A stretch of DNA of 64,000 bases from Hyposmocoma kahamanoa (GCF_003589595.1 NW_020653750.1:1652451-1716450), one strand, 5' to 3'. Positions 32,409 through 43,603 are shown, counted from the stretch's first letter. Translations and numbers: made by a program. The notes: a model not told the origin generated them from the letters alone.

Positions 32409-32987
32409 CTAATTAGAAAATGAATTATTTTCAACAGAATGATTATTGTCAGTAAACTGACCTATGTCAACGGACTGCTCAATAGAAGCAGCCGGTCTGG
32501 TAGCCAATGATTTGGCTGAATTATTAATATAATATGGTAGCAACTCTGCTATCTGTTTCCTAAAATAACTAGTAAGATAATACCTAGATTTAGTCAAATA
32601 AAAATATTTGCTAATAAAATTATTAGTACCCATAAAATGAAATTTACTATAATGAAATGTCAAGCTGTGTAATGTTCTATTTAAGTTATGCCTCAAATTA
32701 TTTTCACTTGTTGTGAGGCTATTGCTGAAGGGAAAAGCTAACAAAATAATTTCTTTTATATTAATTAAATTATTTAATTGTGAAAAATATTGTTTTAAAT
32801 CTTTTTTGTTACATTTTCTTCTTCTGCCAATTAAAATTATTAATGAAGTGTCTTTGTCAAATTTAGTTGACAAAATACTATCTAATATTTTACAGTATGT
32901 TGCACCTGGCTTGCAAATATTTGTTAATTTTATTCCTAGGTGGTTAAGTTGCAAACCTATATTTTTACCTATTTCATCACTATACAT
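32409..32987 (-). pseudogene. CR1-group ORF1, esterase-like C-terminal part
   Basis: 192 open residues. YSDEIGKNIG, CKPGATYCKILDSIL, DKDTSLIILIGRRRK and a C-terminal FISKYFYLTKSRYYL-type stretch fit the SGNH-esterase-like domain of CR1-group ORF1 proteins. The upstream frame is interrupted by a TAG at 33017-33015 next to a run of seven A (minus strand), a likely slippage frameshift. In another frame further upstream lies a Cys-rich stretch (NNQVCNCKEI then NPPYCCCRN). The N-terminal part continues at 35326-36017 beyond the inserted LINE. Confidence 0.85.
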
Positions 32988-33186
32988 AACAATTTTTTTA
33001 AAATTTCTTTTGAGCTAGTTATTGACAAAGAAGTATTTTTTTGATTGTAAACAAGGTTCCTGCAACAACAATAAGGAGGGTTAGTGACACACACAGACTG
33101 GGAGGATTGTGGCTTTATTTCTTTGCAATTGCAAACTTGATTATTTGTTAAAGACTCAAATCTGTCGTTATTATATCTACATAAAT

Positions 33187-35322
33187 ATTTGGGTCAAACC
33201 TGGAAGTTCTTGAGATCACTTGGTGTGGGTAGAGATCGTGACTGTACTGTTGACTTACCTGATCTTAATTCACTCAACAAATACTAAAGTATTTGTCAGG
33301 TAAACCAACTCACCATTTACAGTTGCTGACTCTATCAAGACTTCCACGCTCACCTCTCTGGGCACTGTTGCACGTCCTGCTTATGAGCCTTTTTCTTTTC
33401 GCGAAGTCACTGAGGGGGAAGTTAAGAAGAGTATCCTATCCATTACTTCCAAGGCCGTGGGTGAAGATGGTATTTGCCGTGACATGCTGATACCTATCCT
33501 GGATGACGTAACATCCATTATCACACACATTATGAATTGTTCACTTGCAACTGGCGTCTTTCCTAGCGACTGGAAATTAGCCCACGTTATTCCCATCCCT
33601 AAATCCGCTACTCCCACGGCTTTCTCCCAATTTCGTCCTATCTCCATCCTACCATTCCTGTCCAGGGTCCTTGAAGGCACTGTTCATAAACAACTTTTCT
33701 CATTTGTCTCTCGTTATAATCTTATAAGTCCATATCAATCCGGTTTTCGTCCTGGTCATAGCACAGTAGCTGCCTTACTTAACGTCACGGATGATATTCG
33801 CCACGCCATGGATAACCGATTGTTTACCATTATTGTATTACTGGACTTCAGCAGTGCTTTCAACTCTGTCGACTATGACATCCTTCTTGCCATTCTCTGC
33901 TCTCTTAACTTCTTCCCTGCTGCAATCGCTTGGTTTTCAGACTATCTCCGCAATCGCCTTCAAAGGATCAAGCATGATGACACTTATTCTGAATGGTCTC
34001 CTTTGACTTCAGGGATACCTCAGGGTGGTGTACTTTCACTTCTTCTCTTCTCGCTGTTCATAAATGAACTCACAAAAGTAATAACTCCTCCGTTCCACTT
34101 ATACGATGATGACGTGCAAATTTATAGACATTTTGATGTAGCTAATACCCTTTCTGCCATTGATGCTATTAATAAAGATCTTCTTGTGGTGAAGTCTTGG
34201 GCTGATGCGTTTGGTTTGCTTAGAAACCCAACGAAATCACAGGCAATAATCGTAGGTAGCAACAGACTTTACTGTAGGTTGGACATTAATAATCTCGCCA
34301 AGGTTTCGTATAATGGAGTGAGTCTTGCATATGCTGATAATACAAAGAACCTGAGTCTGATAATCGATCATACACTGACTTGGAGACCGCAGGTAAATGA
34401 GGTTAGTCGACGCATGCATTCTTCCTACCATTCTCTCAAGCGGCTTCAATTCTTCTTGCCATTCAATACCAAGGTTATGCTTGCTCAGTCTTTACTACTT
34501 ACTCTTCTCGACTATGCCGATGTTTGTTATTTGGATGCTACTGAGGAGCTGCTTAACAAACTGGAGCGCCTACAAAATCTGGCAATCCGTTTCATATTCG
34601 GTTTACGGAAATATGACCGTGTCTCGGAATTTCGAACTAAGTTGAAAAGGCTACCAATCCGACTTCGCCGAGATATGCACGTTCTTTGTCTCCTTTATAA
34701 AATTCTACATAACCCCCAGCTTCCTCATTATCTGTGTTCCCGTTTTTCTCCCTTATCCTCCAGTTCCCGCCCAAAACGTACCTGTGACACTAGATCACTA
34801 ATAAATCCCCAATCCAACTCCAAATTCTTCCACAACTCTTTCACGGTAAGTGCAACTCGTATGTGGAATAGACTGCCTGCTAGCATTCGTGACAGTCCAT
34901 CGGTGGCATCTTTCAAACATAAATTAAAAGAGCACTATCTGTCGAACGCGTTAGGTAGCTAATAGGTAACATATATTATAAAGTAGTAATTTGTTTAGAT
35001 TATAATATATATTCTGCTTATGTTTGTATTTATGTATATAAAGTTCATGTAGGTGTGTATGTCTGTCATATGTATATATTATCATATTTTATATGTATAT
35101 ATATATTATTTATATTTATATATATATTTTAATTAATTTATTTTTTTACTCATATTTAAATTTTAATTTTATTGTACAATAATTAGTCCCGCAGACTTCA
35201 TTTTTCACCTAAGCTAGGGTTGGCTGGAAGAGATCTCTTCTAGAGACAAGCTCACCTTTGTATATGTCCTTTATAACTTGTGTTTCATGTATCTTTTCTT
35301 TGTGCAATAAAGAGTTATTATT
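33187..35322 (+). mobile_element. 5-prime-truncated CR1-group LINE inserted in ORF1 of another LINE
   Basis: Flanked by ATAAAT at 33181-33186 and 35323-35328. Removing the insert and one copy restores the host ORF1 frame (minus strand DSLLDLCRYNNDRFESLTNN then QVCNC). The insert starts in the linker before the RT domain (KFLRSLGVGRDRDCTVDLPD), carries the RT gene, then a 3-prime UTR of about 355 bp with AT-repeats, the GGAAGAGATCTCTTCTAGAG segment and an AATAAAG near 35307 before a TTATTATT tail. Antisense to its host. Confidence 0.93.
33304..34962 (+). pseudogene. CR1-group reverse transcriptase, long open frame
   Basis: Open from 33304 (after an in-frame TAA at 33301) to the stop at 34960-34962, about 550 codons. 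RT landmarks in order: WKLAHVIPIPKS, FRPISILPFLSRVLE, YQSGFRPGHSTVAALLNVTD, LLDFSSAFNSVDYDILL (motif A), SGIPQGGVLSLLLFSLFINE (motif B), then LYDDDVQIY at 34099-34125, where the usual Ala of the YADD box is Asp (codons 34102-34113). The thumb and C-terminus are complete (MWNRLPASIRD, FKHKLKEHYL). A frameshift near 33285 separates the upstream KFLRSLG segment. There is no endonuclease, so it is not autonomous; the altered catalytic box makes activity unlikely. The long open frame suggests a fairly recent insertion. Confidence 0.9.
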
Positions 35323-35325
35323 ATA

Positions 35326-36017
35326 AATCTAATAAACTATCCATAGCGTGTGCTCCTTAATCTCCTGGTGCGCAGTTTCATATTTCTGTGTTATTTATTT
35401 TAATGAATTTGTTACACTATGTAACTCTGCCTGGAGGCGCTGTGTGTCACATTCATAGCTAAGCCTATTTTTCTCAAGATTTTGAGTACAATCACTCAAT
35501 TCATTCAACAAACTCTGACGTTCTTTTCTTAATGATATATTTTTACAAAATGCTGCAATTTTCTTTATTAATTTGTTTGTGCTGGATATGTATTTATTAA
35601 TTTTAACATATTTTTTAAATTTTTTTTTTACTACAATTTAAAGTTAAAGCTATTGATTATTTAAATGAGTGACTTTCACAAGTCAGATCTATGGTGATTG
35701 ATTCTGAAGAGGAGGGTGGTACAGCACACACCATTGAGGGAGCACTGCTGACCAGCTCATCAAATATGGACTGCGACTATGTTGACTGTTGTTCGTCTCT
35801 TGCTTGTTCCATTATAGTTATTTGATTGTATGCGTCTCGTAGGTTCTTCACATTCTTGTGAAGAAATGCGTGCAAGGGCTTCTTCGAATGCGATGCTGCT
35901 TTGGTCGAATCCATCTACCACTATCTGTAGCTGGTCTCTTTGGTACAGTACCTCCTCCTCCTCCGTCGCTGCCGTGACCGGCTCGTTTCGCTCGCTCGGC
36001 TCGTACGACTTTTTCAT
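35326..36017 (-). pseudogene. CR1-group ORF1, N-terminal part with coiled coil
   Basis: ATG 36017 opens an acidic-basic N-terminus (PSERNEP, AATEEEEVLYQRDQL) of 85 residues ending in a frameshift near 35760. The frame shifts to DELVSSAPSMVCAVPPSSSE, then after another break to a coiled coil, NKLIKKIAAFCKNISLRKER, with QAELHSVTNSLK further on, and an EIKEHT stretch up to the insertion point. These segments match the order known for esterase-type CR1 ORF1 proteins. At least three frame breaks. Confidence 0.75.
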
Positions 36018-36364
36018 ATACTAACCTAATCTAAACCTACATGAGGGGGTCGTACCGTCTAGGTAATTCAAACAAATTCGGCTCTGGCACTCGCCGGTCG
36101 CTGCCGCGGCACGCTCGGTACGCTCTCTCGGCTCGTGCGACTGTTTCATATATTACCCTAACCTAAACTTACACGAGGGGGTCGTACCGTCTAGGTAATG
36201 CAAAACAAATTTGGCCCTGTTACTCGCCAGCCGCCGCCGCGACACGCTTGCTTCGCTCGCTTGGTTCGTGCAGCTTTTTCATATACTAACCTAACCTAAA
36301 CCCACAGAAGGAGGAGGTCGACCTAGCTAGGATATGCAAACAAATTCGGTTCTGATACTCTCCT
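35966..36364 (-). repeat. Three tandem monomers of about 132-136 bp (LINE 5-prime UTR)
   Basis: The landmark GTCGTACCGTCTAGGTAAT recurs at 36049 and 36181 and in altered form at 36317. Each monomer also holds TTTTTCATATACTAACCTAA-like and CAAACAAATTCGG-like segments. The monomers lie directly upstream of ORF1 on the minus strand and overlap its first codons. Tandem 5-prime monomers are known in some LINEs as promoter units; that role is inferred here. Confidence 0.85.
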
Positions 36365-36535
36365 CGATTCAGTTATAAGTTATTTATTGAATACTCAACA
36401 CCATTGTTTTTAAATTACATTTCAGATGACAGTAAAAATATAGCACAATAGTATGACGAAAATTACGTAAGTGGACTTGCTGTGCACCAGCAACGTACAG
36501 TCCACAATTTTGGAACTGTATGGTAAAATTGTATG
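36365..36535. other. Short spacer between two LINEs
   Basis: AT-rich. Its right end holds GGTAAAATTGTA (36522-36533), the exact reverse complement of the last 12 bases of a repeat at 38363-38376. Confidence 0.6.
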
Positions 36536-38362
36536 TTTTTTTTTTGACGGGGGTAAATCTTTATGGATACCCCTTTATGTGGGGACTCTCCCTCCAGACT
36601 GGAGGGCCTACCCCACTAAAACCCCCCCGGATTTCCCTCTCGCCGGTTGAGCCGGCGCCGTGGGATCAGGGAACATTCACCACGACGCCGCCCGGCCGCC
36701 CTAACTTACGCCAGGGCTCCCGCGCCAACGGAGGGGCGAGTTGGTTGTCCTCCGACCCGCCCCCCAGACGAGTGACGTCGTGCAATGCAGGCTCCGGAGT
36801 CCCTGTTCAGAGCCCGCTGGGCCACATCCGTCTTCGGCACGGCGACCTCGAGCCCCAGCAGTTGTATTCGGCGGACTACCATGTCTGCCGCTACTGAGGC
36901 TCTTCTGGCCGCCTCCTGGAAGGTGATCCCCCGGACGGCCACCAGCGTGTCATCGGCGTACGCGATGACCGCCGTCCGGGAGAGCAGCGCGCCCCTCAGC
37001 ACCCAATCGTACCCCAGGTTCCACAGTAGTGGTCCTAATACGGAGCCCTAGGGTACTCCGCACCTCATTGGGCACTCGGCGCGCCTCCCTTCCCTCGTCT
37101 GGTAGAGCACCACCCTGTCCTCCAGGTAGTGCTCCACCAGACGGCTGAGGTACCTGGGGATATTATGGTACCTTAGCGCCTCCCTGATAACGGCGAAGGG
37201 GAGAGTGCCGAAGGCGTTGGCTATGTCCAACGACACAGCCACCACGCCTTCCCCCTCGCCGTTACCCTCCTCCACGATGTGTCGCAGTGACTCCAGGGCG
37301 TCCAGGATGGAGAGTCCAGTCCTGAACTCGTACTGCCGCTGCGACACATCGGGGCCTGTCCCCCTCAGGTGTTTGTTGATACTGGAGGCTTTGATTCGCT
37401 CCAGGATCTTCGCCACCTCGCCCAGCAGGACGAGGGGCCTGAACCCCGAGGTCCCCCTCGGGGTCCGCAGGTCGGCCCGGCTTGGGCACCAGGACGAGCC
37501 TTCCCTCCTTCCAGCATCTCGGGAACAACCCCGTCCTCAAGCAGTCATCCATGAGATGCTTGAGGCGGGTCCCGAGATGCTTCAGGGCAATGCGAAGGAC
37601 TCGTTCCGGTACCCCGTCTGGGCCGGGAGCCTTCTTCCGCCCTCGCAGCCGTCCCACCGCCCAGTCCAACTCCCCCTCGGTGATTTCCTTTTCCTCAGTC
37701 TGTCCCCCGTCTGCTCTGGGGGGCACCATGACTGGTGGGGTGAAGGGCTGCGGTTCGGGGAAAAGGCCCTCCACCACCCGGTTGAGGAGATCTAGCTCCA
37801 GTGACTCCATGGGAGATGCACCGTACATTTTGTTGCGCACAACTTTGTACGGCCTCCCCCATGGGTCCACGTCCAGGGTGGCCAAGAACTCCTCATTCGC
37901 AGAGTCCTTGGCCCGCCCTACTGCGACCTTCAGGGCCTGCCTCGCGCCCTGAAGGGCGCTGTGGAGCCTTTTCTCCTCACTTTGGGTGTGGCGCCTGCGG
38001 CGGCATCGGCCGTAGGCCCGCCGGGCCGTTGTACTGGCGGTGCGGAGGTCCCCAATCTCCGCGGTCCACCAGTACACACTCTTTTTGCCCGGGGTCCCTC
38101 TGACCCTGGGCATGGCCCGCTCGCAGACGGCGGTCAAGTTTTCCCTGAATTTGACCGCCCTCTGCTCCACGTCGACGGTGGCCTTTCACCACGCCTGGAC
38201 CATGGCTGCTTCCTCTGCAAGCTCATAGTCCAGTCCCTATTTGGGAAAGCCCCCCCCGGGGGCCGTGTTGGAGGCCGTCGTGGGCTGCATATGGGAGACC
38301 CTCATCCGTATGTATTTATGATCGGAGATGGTTTCCTCGTCCTCCAGGGCCTGCCAACCGGA
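36536..38362 (-). pseudogene. R1-group non-LTR retrotransposon, 5-prime truncated
   Basis: Minus strand, GC-rich. Starts within the endonuclease end (EETISDHKYIRMRV near 38300), then the linker FRENLTAVCERAMPRVRG, KKSVYWWTAEI and RTASTTARRAYGR. RT motifs follow: RGRKKAPGPDGVPERVL, HLMDDCLRTGLFPRCWKEGR, VLVPKPGRP (38170-37440). A frameshift near 37460 leads to LGEVAKILERIKASSINKHL, ALESLRHIVEEG and AVSLDIANAFGTLPF. The CAG of the GVPQGS motif has become TAG (37050-37048), followed by GSVLGPLLWNLGYDWVLRGA and VIAYADDTLVAV, catalytic box intact. A 3-prime UTR and poly-A (plus-strand T run, 36536-36545) follow. Confidence 0.92.
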
Positions 38363-38460
38363 GGTACAATTTTACCGCTGAGTCTCCCTGGGCTCAGGGG
38401 TATCCATAAAGATTTCCCCCCCGTCCAAAAAAAAAAAAAAAAAAAAGGTACAATTTTACC
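38363..38460 (+). mobile_element. Tiny R1-group 3-prime end (38377-38446) with 14-bp target duplication
   Basis: The insert 38377-38446 holds only the last 50 or so bases of the same R1 family (GGGTATCCATAAAGATTTCC) plus 20 A, in plus orientation. It is flanked by perfect 14-bp copies of GGTACAATTTTACC at 38363-38376 and 38447-38460. An extreme 5-prime truncation next to, and inverted relative to, the large copy. Confidence 0.9.
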
Positions 38461-38814
38461 TAAGAATAATAATGTAGTCGAAACGAATTTTCAGAATTTT
38501 CTAAATTATATGGAAAACAGACAGTATAACAAACATGATCAGACCAAACAAACTTCTGCCCAAAGAATACGTATGTGTAATAATTATTCTATTATTAGGT
38601 TTACGGACAAACAATACTTCTGCTGTAAGTCATTTCTGTGTAGCAAATTCGTACCAAAACCTTCATCGCACTAATGAAAAAAAATCGAACCCTTTTCGGA
38701 GTAATGAAATTCGGAAAAAAGAAACTCGAGTTTATGATAGGTTACCGTACTCTGTATTTCGTAAACGGTACAAACAAAATAATTTACATCCTTGGTGTAA
38801 TAAGACCACATCTG
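38461..38814. other. Spacer, nothing firm
   Basis: About 350 bp with overlapping open frames of no recognised type. It may include decayed upstream parts of the RT tail that follows. Confidence 0.4.
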
Positions 38815-39187
38815 CCATATGACAACTTTTTCACATGTGGTCTTTCGTGTACACTGCACCTCATTGTACTTCTGGGCATTGTGGGCCAACTGTTTGCAAA
38901 GAGCCTACAACATGCCCCGTATGCAATGCAACAATTCGTTTAGGGCGTTATTGGGGCTGCTCCGCTCCTGCAGCTCCTTGGGTAATTTCGCGGCGGCATG
39001 CAATGACTGCTTCCACACAACGATGCGCAAAAGGTGCGCATCACTGGTACGTATAGTGAGGGCCAACACCAATGTCGTCCTATCTATTATAGCTGGCAGG
39101 TTAAATTGCCCCTATATTTGGCATTGTTGTAATAAGCATGCCCGCTATGGTGCCAGTTATCAAGGCAATCGATTTAGACATCAATAA
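38815..39187 (+). pseudogene. Non-LTR reverse transcriptase C-terminal remnant
   Basis: Open frame 38819-39187. FRVHCTSLYFWALWANCLQR, then CNNSFRALLGLLRSCSSLGN, CFHTTMRKRCASLVRIVRAN and AGRLNCPYIWH resemble the post-thumb region of LINE reverse transcriptases (form R.YCT.LY...LW.N, YN...R.LLG.P, R...SL..R.R.S.N). No catalytic part present. The clade is not clear by eye. AATAAA lies at 39183-39188. Confidence 0.6.
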
Positions 39188-39231
39188 ACTACAGTTATTT
39201 TACTTGAATTTTAATAATAACATACTCGTAT

Positions 39232-39435
39232 AATAATAATAACGCGCACACTCAACATAGCTCCGCACTAGGGAAACCCTGTGTCGCGGGTGCCATGGCC
39301 ACACACAGACAACCACAATATACACACAAACTCACTAGAGCAATACATGTAGGCCATACAAATATTTCTCCCGGTCCGGGAATCGAACCTGGGACCTGTG
39401 CGTGGCAGTCATAGTAACCATTAGGCGACAGAGGC
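39232..39435 (-). mobile_element. SINE S1, copy 4
   Basis: Reads from 39435 downwards: GCCTCTGTCGCCTAATGGTT (A box), CAGGTTCGATTCCCGGACCG (B box), then the S1 body with ATGGCACCCGCGACACAG and a TTATTATTATT tail at 39232. Moderately diverged. Confidence 0.9.
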
Positions 39436-40535
39436 ATTAGACCCAATCATTGTACATTATAATGATGGTATAAATATTACAATGAAAACGATTCTTTGGT
39501 TTTATTACTATTCCAAAATAAGCCAAATAATTTACCTTTTTTGAGTGTATTAAGGGAGTTTTATTTTGTTTTTTATATTGTAAGTATATTTTTGAAAAGA
39601 GTAAAACAGCCGATACTCAAAGTTCACACTAAGTGTTTCGCAAAACCCACTATACTGTATAAGACCTGTAGCGGACTGTATCAATGAGTTAAATGGTGAG
39701 TGCTAACAACTAGTGAGCAAGGCCAAAGCAAATGTACTTACAGCTTTTAATAATTTATAGGAAAACACGCAAAAGCAAAAGCAAAGTCAGAATTTGAATT
39801 TATTCGATCGCGGAGCAGCATTTTGGCTTTTATTTAATTTTGTTTCATTTTTGTTTCATTTTATTTAATTTTTATAAGTTTTTATTGATTTTTAAATCCG
39901 GATTATATTATTTTGACCATTGTTGCCCGAAATGAATGATTTTTATTTATATTTTTTTATTATCCTTACTATGCAAACGAAATTAGTCGATAAGTTTTGT
40001 ATGCCTAAATAGGAAAGTTATAAAACTTCATACATACATAATTTGTTTCCTGTGGTTCATTTTTTTTATGACTTTTTTCACGTCATAAAAGCCCTTTTGA
40101 TGTTGCTTTATTACACCTAGGGTACGAATTTTAGGATTAGGGTTGACTACATCATCGCCTTCTACATCTCCAATGACTTTGAGGTGAGATTATAAAAGAA
40201 CGTGAATTTTTTTACATCAAAATAAATATTTACATCAAACTAAATAACAACTTTTATCAAGAATAAAAGGCCGAATTAATGTTATAAAAAGATTTATTTT
40301 CTGCCATTACTTATGAATAAAATACTGGCCTTATAGTGAATCGCTACAAATCTCTTTTTCTATGTTTTATAATATAGTCTTTTTAAGCTTAGTTTTATAT
40401 TTAAATTCTAGACTTTGCTATGCTGTATGGCTTTGATATTACGACGTAATGTCAATAGATTTTATTATTACATACTTTTCGCTTTTTGACAGTTAAAATT
40501 CACTGAATGCAAATCACATTAAGTACTTAAACATT
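39436..40535. other. AT-rich intergenic
   Basis: About 1.1 kb, with T-rich runs at 39830-39900. No gene seen. Confidence 0.5.
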
Positions 40536-40915
40536 ATACTACGATAAGACGATTCGGAAGATCAAAAAAGAAAGAAATGGCATTATATAGTTCATATAGC
40601 GTTATTTTTTTCCTATTTTTAGTAAGGATAGACAATATTGGGAAATCACATTCGTTTTTTCAATCACTTGCAATAATATATTACTTGGTTGACAGGTTTG
40701 TCGTGGTACGAATATTAGTAATATTATAATATGCTTACTTTGAAATAAGATTGTTTTTGGAAAGGCTAATGGTAGGCCCCCAGCGCTACGCGAGTGAATC
40801 GCGAGATTATGCGGATGTGTGCGTTTGTACATGACACGCGACGGGCGCGCACCATTCAAGCCGCGTTGTTACGTTTGTATGGAGTTACCACACTTGCCTT
40901 ATTGTACTGTTTTCA
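40536..40915 (+). repeat. Dispersed repeat family 3, longest copy
   Basis: Positions 40540-40735 match the reverse complement of 58426-58595 (CGATTCGGAAGATC, GGCATTATATAGTTCATATA, TGACAGGTTTGTCGTGGTAC). The part around 40735-40775 matches 59262-59320 (TTACTTT, GGTAGGCCCCCAG). Positions 40785-40910 match 30519-30655. The three fragments therefore belong to one longer repeat. Confidence 0.8.
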
Positions 40916-43603
40916 TGTCGAAATAATGCTAATCAATTTTATTTTATTCTCATCGGAGGTGAATATGAAAGTACTCTCCGCGAGTGAGAGCATGTGGCCA
41001 ACAACAAAAAAGGAATTTTTGCCAATAATTTCTTATCGCAATACAAAGTTGGTGCTCGAATTTCAAGCATTGTCACGCATGGCTGAGAAAAACATATGTT
41101 ACGTTTTAATTAAAATTCAAATTACAAAATACGAAATATAAAATACTTTCATGAGTTGTATTGAAAATGTAAAATACAAAGTACGATCAAATGACCACAT
41201 ATATATAATAATTATCACTCACCGGACACCACGAAAATTTCGAATATCAATTACAAAATACATTACTGTCAGATATTGACAATACCCATTACAAAATACA
41301 TTATTAAGTAGTAGTTGAAACAAAGATACCTATTTTTGTATTTCAAATTCATAATTAAATTACAAGTAATTCAAATACTGCGAAGCCTTGTACCCGAAAA
41401 ACTTTTAAAGTATTTCGTTGATAGTCCAATATGAAAGATCTATTTATTGTGTCAGTAAGATCCTATTTCCATGAATCTCTGTTTCAAAAAGTGACGCAAA
41501 GGTTGCAAGTAAACAAGTCGTCGAAGTGACAGTTACGTAGTGGTCGTGCTATACACAATGTTCGCCGATGCACTTCGTCGAGTTATTACGGGAAATTTAT
41601 TATTATTGTTGTCAACCAACGACTTGTTGTGGTTGTGGCTGCCACAAGAAACATGAGCAATAACATACAAATTATATTACGGGGGATAACATGCTGTATA
41701 GACTTATAACTACCTATCTACGTAAATAAACGGGGGGTGAATCTGCACAACAGTAAATTGGACGTAGTTATGGAGAACATGTTTCCTACATAAAAATATA
41801 TTCTACGTACTTTAGTTTAATTAATTAAATTGTGTTGGTTGAATAATTTTCTGCATTCTTTTTATTTTATTGTAGATTAATATTTGTTTTAAAAACAAAA
41901 TTTACCTATATTTTTATGACGGCAATGCTAACAGCTTTAGAATGTTTCCGTGAGGCCAGCTTTCGAGTCATTTCTATCCCACAATTATCGAGATAAAAAC
42001 CTTGTATGACTTCTTTTAAAGTCTTGTTTGTACGTAAGATATAAGGCTATGAATCAAAATTATTTGTTGTTATTGCAGTTGAAAAGTGACATTTAGTATA
42101 ACTTAACCAGTAGCTGAGTGTAGTGTAAATTACTTTCACTATAATGGCATTAATTTAAAAAAAAAACCATACAACCTAATTATAACTCGAAGCATAGATC
42201 TTATAAACTATCTTCTCTTATTTATCAGGTCAGTGGGACAACACTATTTTTCATGCAAGTTTGAACAAACAATTTTCTTCTCAAACTCTTGAAATATTAT
42301 ACTAACAGAACTTGTACACTGCTCCACATTACCTAAAGCGCACTTTATCGAGTTGCCACAAAGTACCACTTTTGGCATTACCTTCTGTCATCAAGAGCCA
42401 AGTAAACTGTCTAAGAATGAACATTCCTCGCGGAGGAAGGGTTAGGGGTTATTATCTCTAGCGTTGGTTAGTGGTCTACTACTTGTAAGAGAATTGATTT
42501 ATAGGAATATTGTAGACTATATTGATACTGGAAACCATTGAAAATGAGTTAGATAAAAGATGAAATCAAATTTAATTTTCATAATATATCGAATAATTAC
42601 CTGATAATGAAGAAATGAACAGAATGAAACTAAATTATAATGTTTTCTTGAACATTACCATCGTCTTAGCTTCGCAAGCGTGACACCTTTTGCGAAATTT
42701 TACATTCTCTACGAAATAACGCTTGTTGTAATTCGTCTCAAGTCTCAATTTATAGATATTATGTGTTCTGTATGTGAATTCCCCCTTATAACAGCGCGCA
42801 TTGCTGACCCAGTTTGGGATCGTCGCGGGATCACCGAGAGGGGTCTACGATTTCAATATTTGGAAGCCTTTATGTATAAGCGCATCTGAACCGCGTTGCG
42901 GGTTGTATCCGATGCTAGACGATCACCACATTCTTCCGCCTCGTATTGAATACGTAATACAATGCATATGACCTATTTTTAGAAGTAACAGCACTGGTAT
43001 GGTTGTGTAGTGTCGCAACCTTCGTGGTGGTATAATCGGGTTCAATCGTTGGCATCCAATTTGCCAGCAGACAGTCGTAGGGTTTCAACCGTAGCCTTCG
43101 CAATTGACACCGAAATTGGAACCGCAGCTTATTACATAGAAAAACTTACATAAAAAATTCACTATGCAAAAAATTACGCAAAAGTATGATGAGAGATTTT
43201 AACACAAACGGACGTCAGACGGCTCGGTTGGTGCATCGAATAAATACTTTCATCTCAAATGTTGATCAACATAAAGTTAGTATTAATAAAAATAACGTCA
43301 TTCTCCGTCCAAATCGTATTATAGGTTTAGTTTAGAAAGTTGGCATCTTGTCCATAGCGGTTATTCCGTGTTCCCTACATAGGCTACCAAGCAGCATCAG
43401 GTTGGATAAAAATAAGGCTCTATTTAACGGGAAACGATGTGGAAAAAAGCGCTCTGTGAGCAAAGAGCGAAGTATTGGAATAGTATAGCGGCTGCAAAAC
43501 AAATCCACTACGATTTACGTACCGTAAACTCGTTACGCGTTTGCAGCGAGACGAGATCGGGGGTGGCGTAAACATTGGATTTTGTGTCTTGTATTGTTGT
43601 AGA
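40916..43603. other. Intergenic, no gene recognised
   Basis: Includes a stretch at 41110-41300 with repeated ATTACAAAATAC words, and the 94-bp duplicated block at 41909-42002. The frame 42680-42889 has no recognisable motif. Confidence 0.5.
41909..42002 (-). repeat. 94-bp duplicated block, copy 1
   Basis: About 80% identical, without gaps, to 44989-45082 in the same orientation. On the minus strand both copies stay open in the same frame and share GFYLD(D/N)CGI(D/E)MT and KLASRK. Here the frame ends in TAG next to GTAAAT. Confidence 0.75.

Larger units (their letters stand above)
31872..36364 (-). mobile_element. CR1-group LINE (esterase-type ORF1), split by a younger LINE
   Basis: Read on the minus strand: tandem 5-prime monomers (36364-35966), ORF1 N-terminus (36017 down), ORF1 coiled coil (about 35640-35330), then after the 33187-35322 insertion the Cys-rich segment, the esterase-like end of ORF1 (to 32409), and the start of the ORF2 endonuclease (32304-31912). 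The reverse transcriptase is not present on this side, being lost or in the gap. This ORF1 architecture is known from CR1-group elements such as the Zenon type. Confidence 0.85.

Noticed and set aside
31912..35322. Head-to-head LINE parts taken as a 5-prime inversion of a single element
   Set aside because: The ORF1 coiled coil continues on the other side of the plus-strand copy and joins in frame; nested insertion explains it better.
36285..36302. CTAACCTAACCTAAACCC read as a telomere or telomeric insertion
   Set aside because: Only two or three units, recurring within each monomer of a LINE 5-prime tandem array, so part of that repeat.
37205..38674. Several long plus-strand frames of up to 237 codons
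   Set aside because: Shadows of the GC-rich R1-group RT on the minus strand, without motifs of their own.
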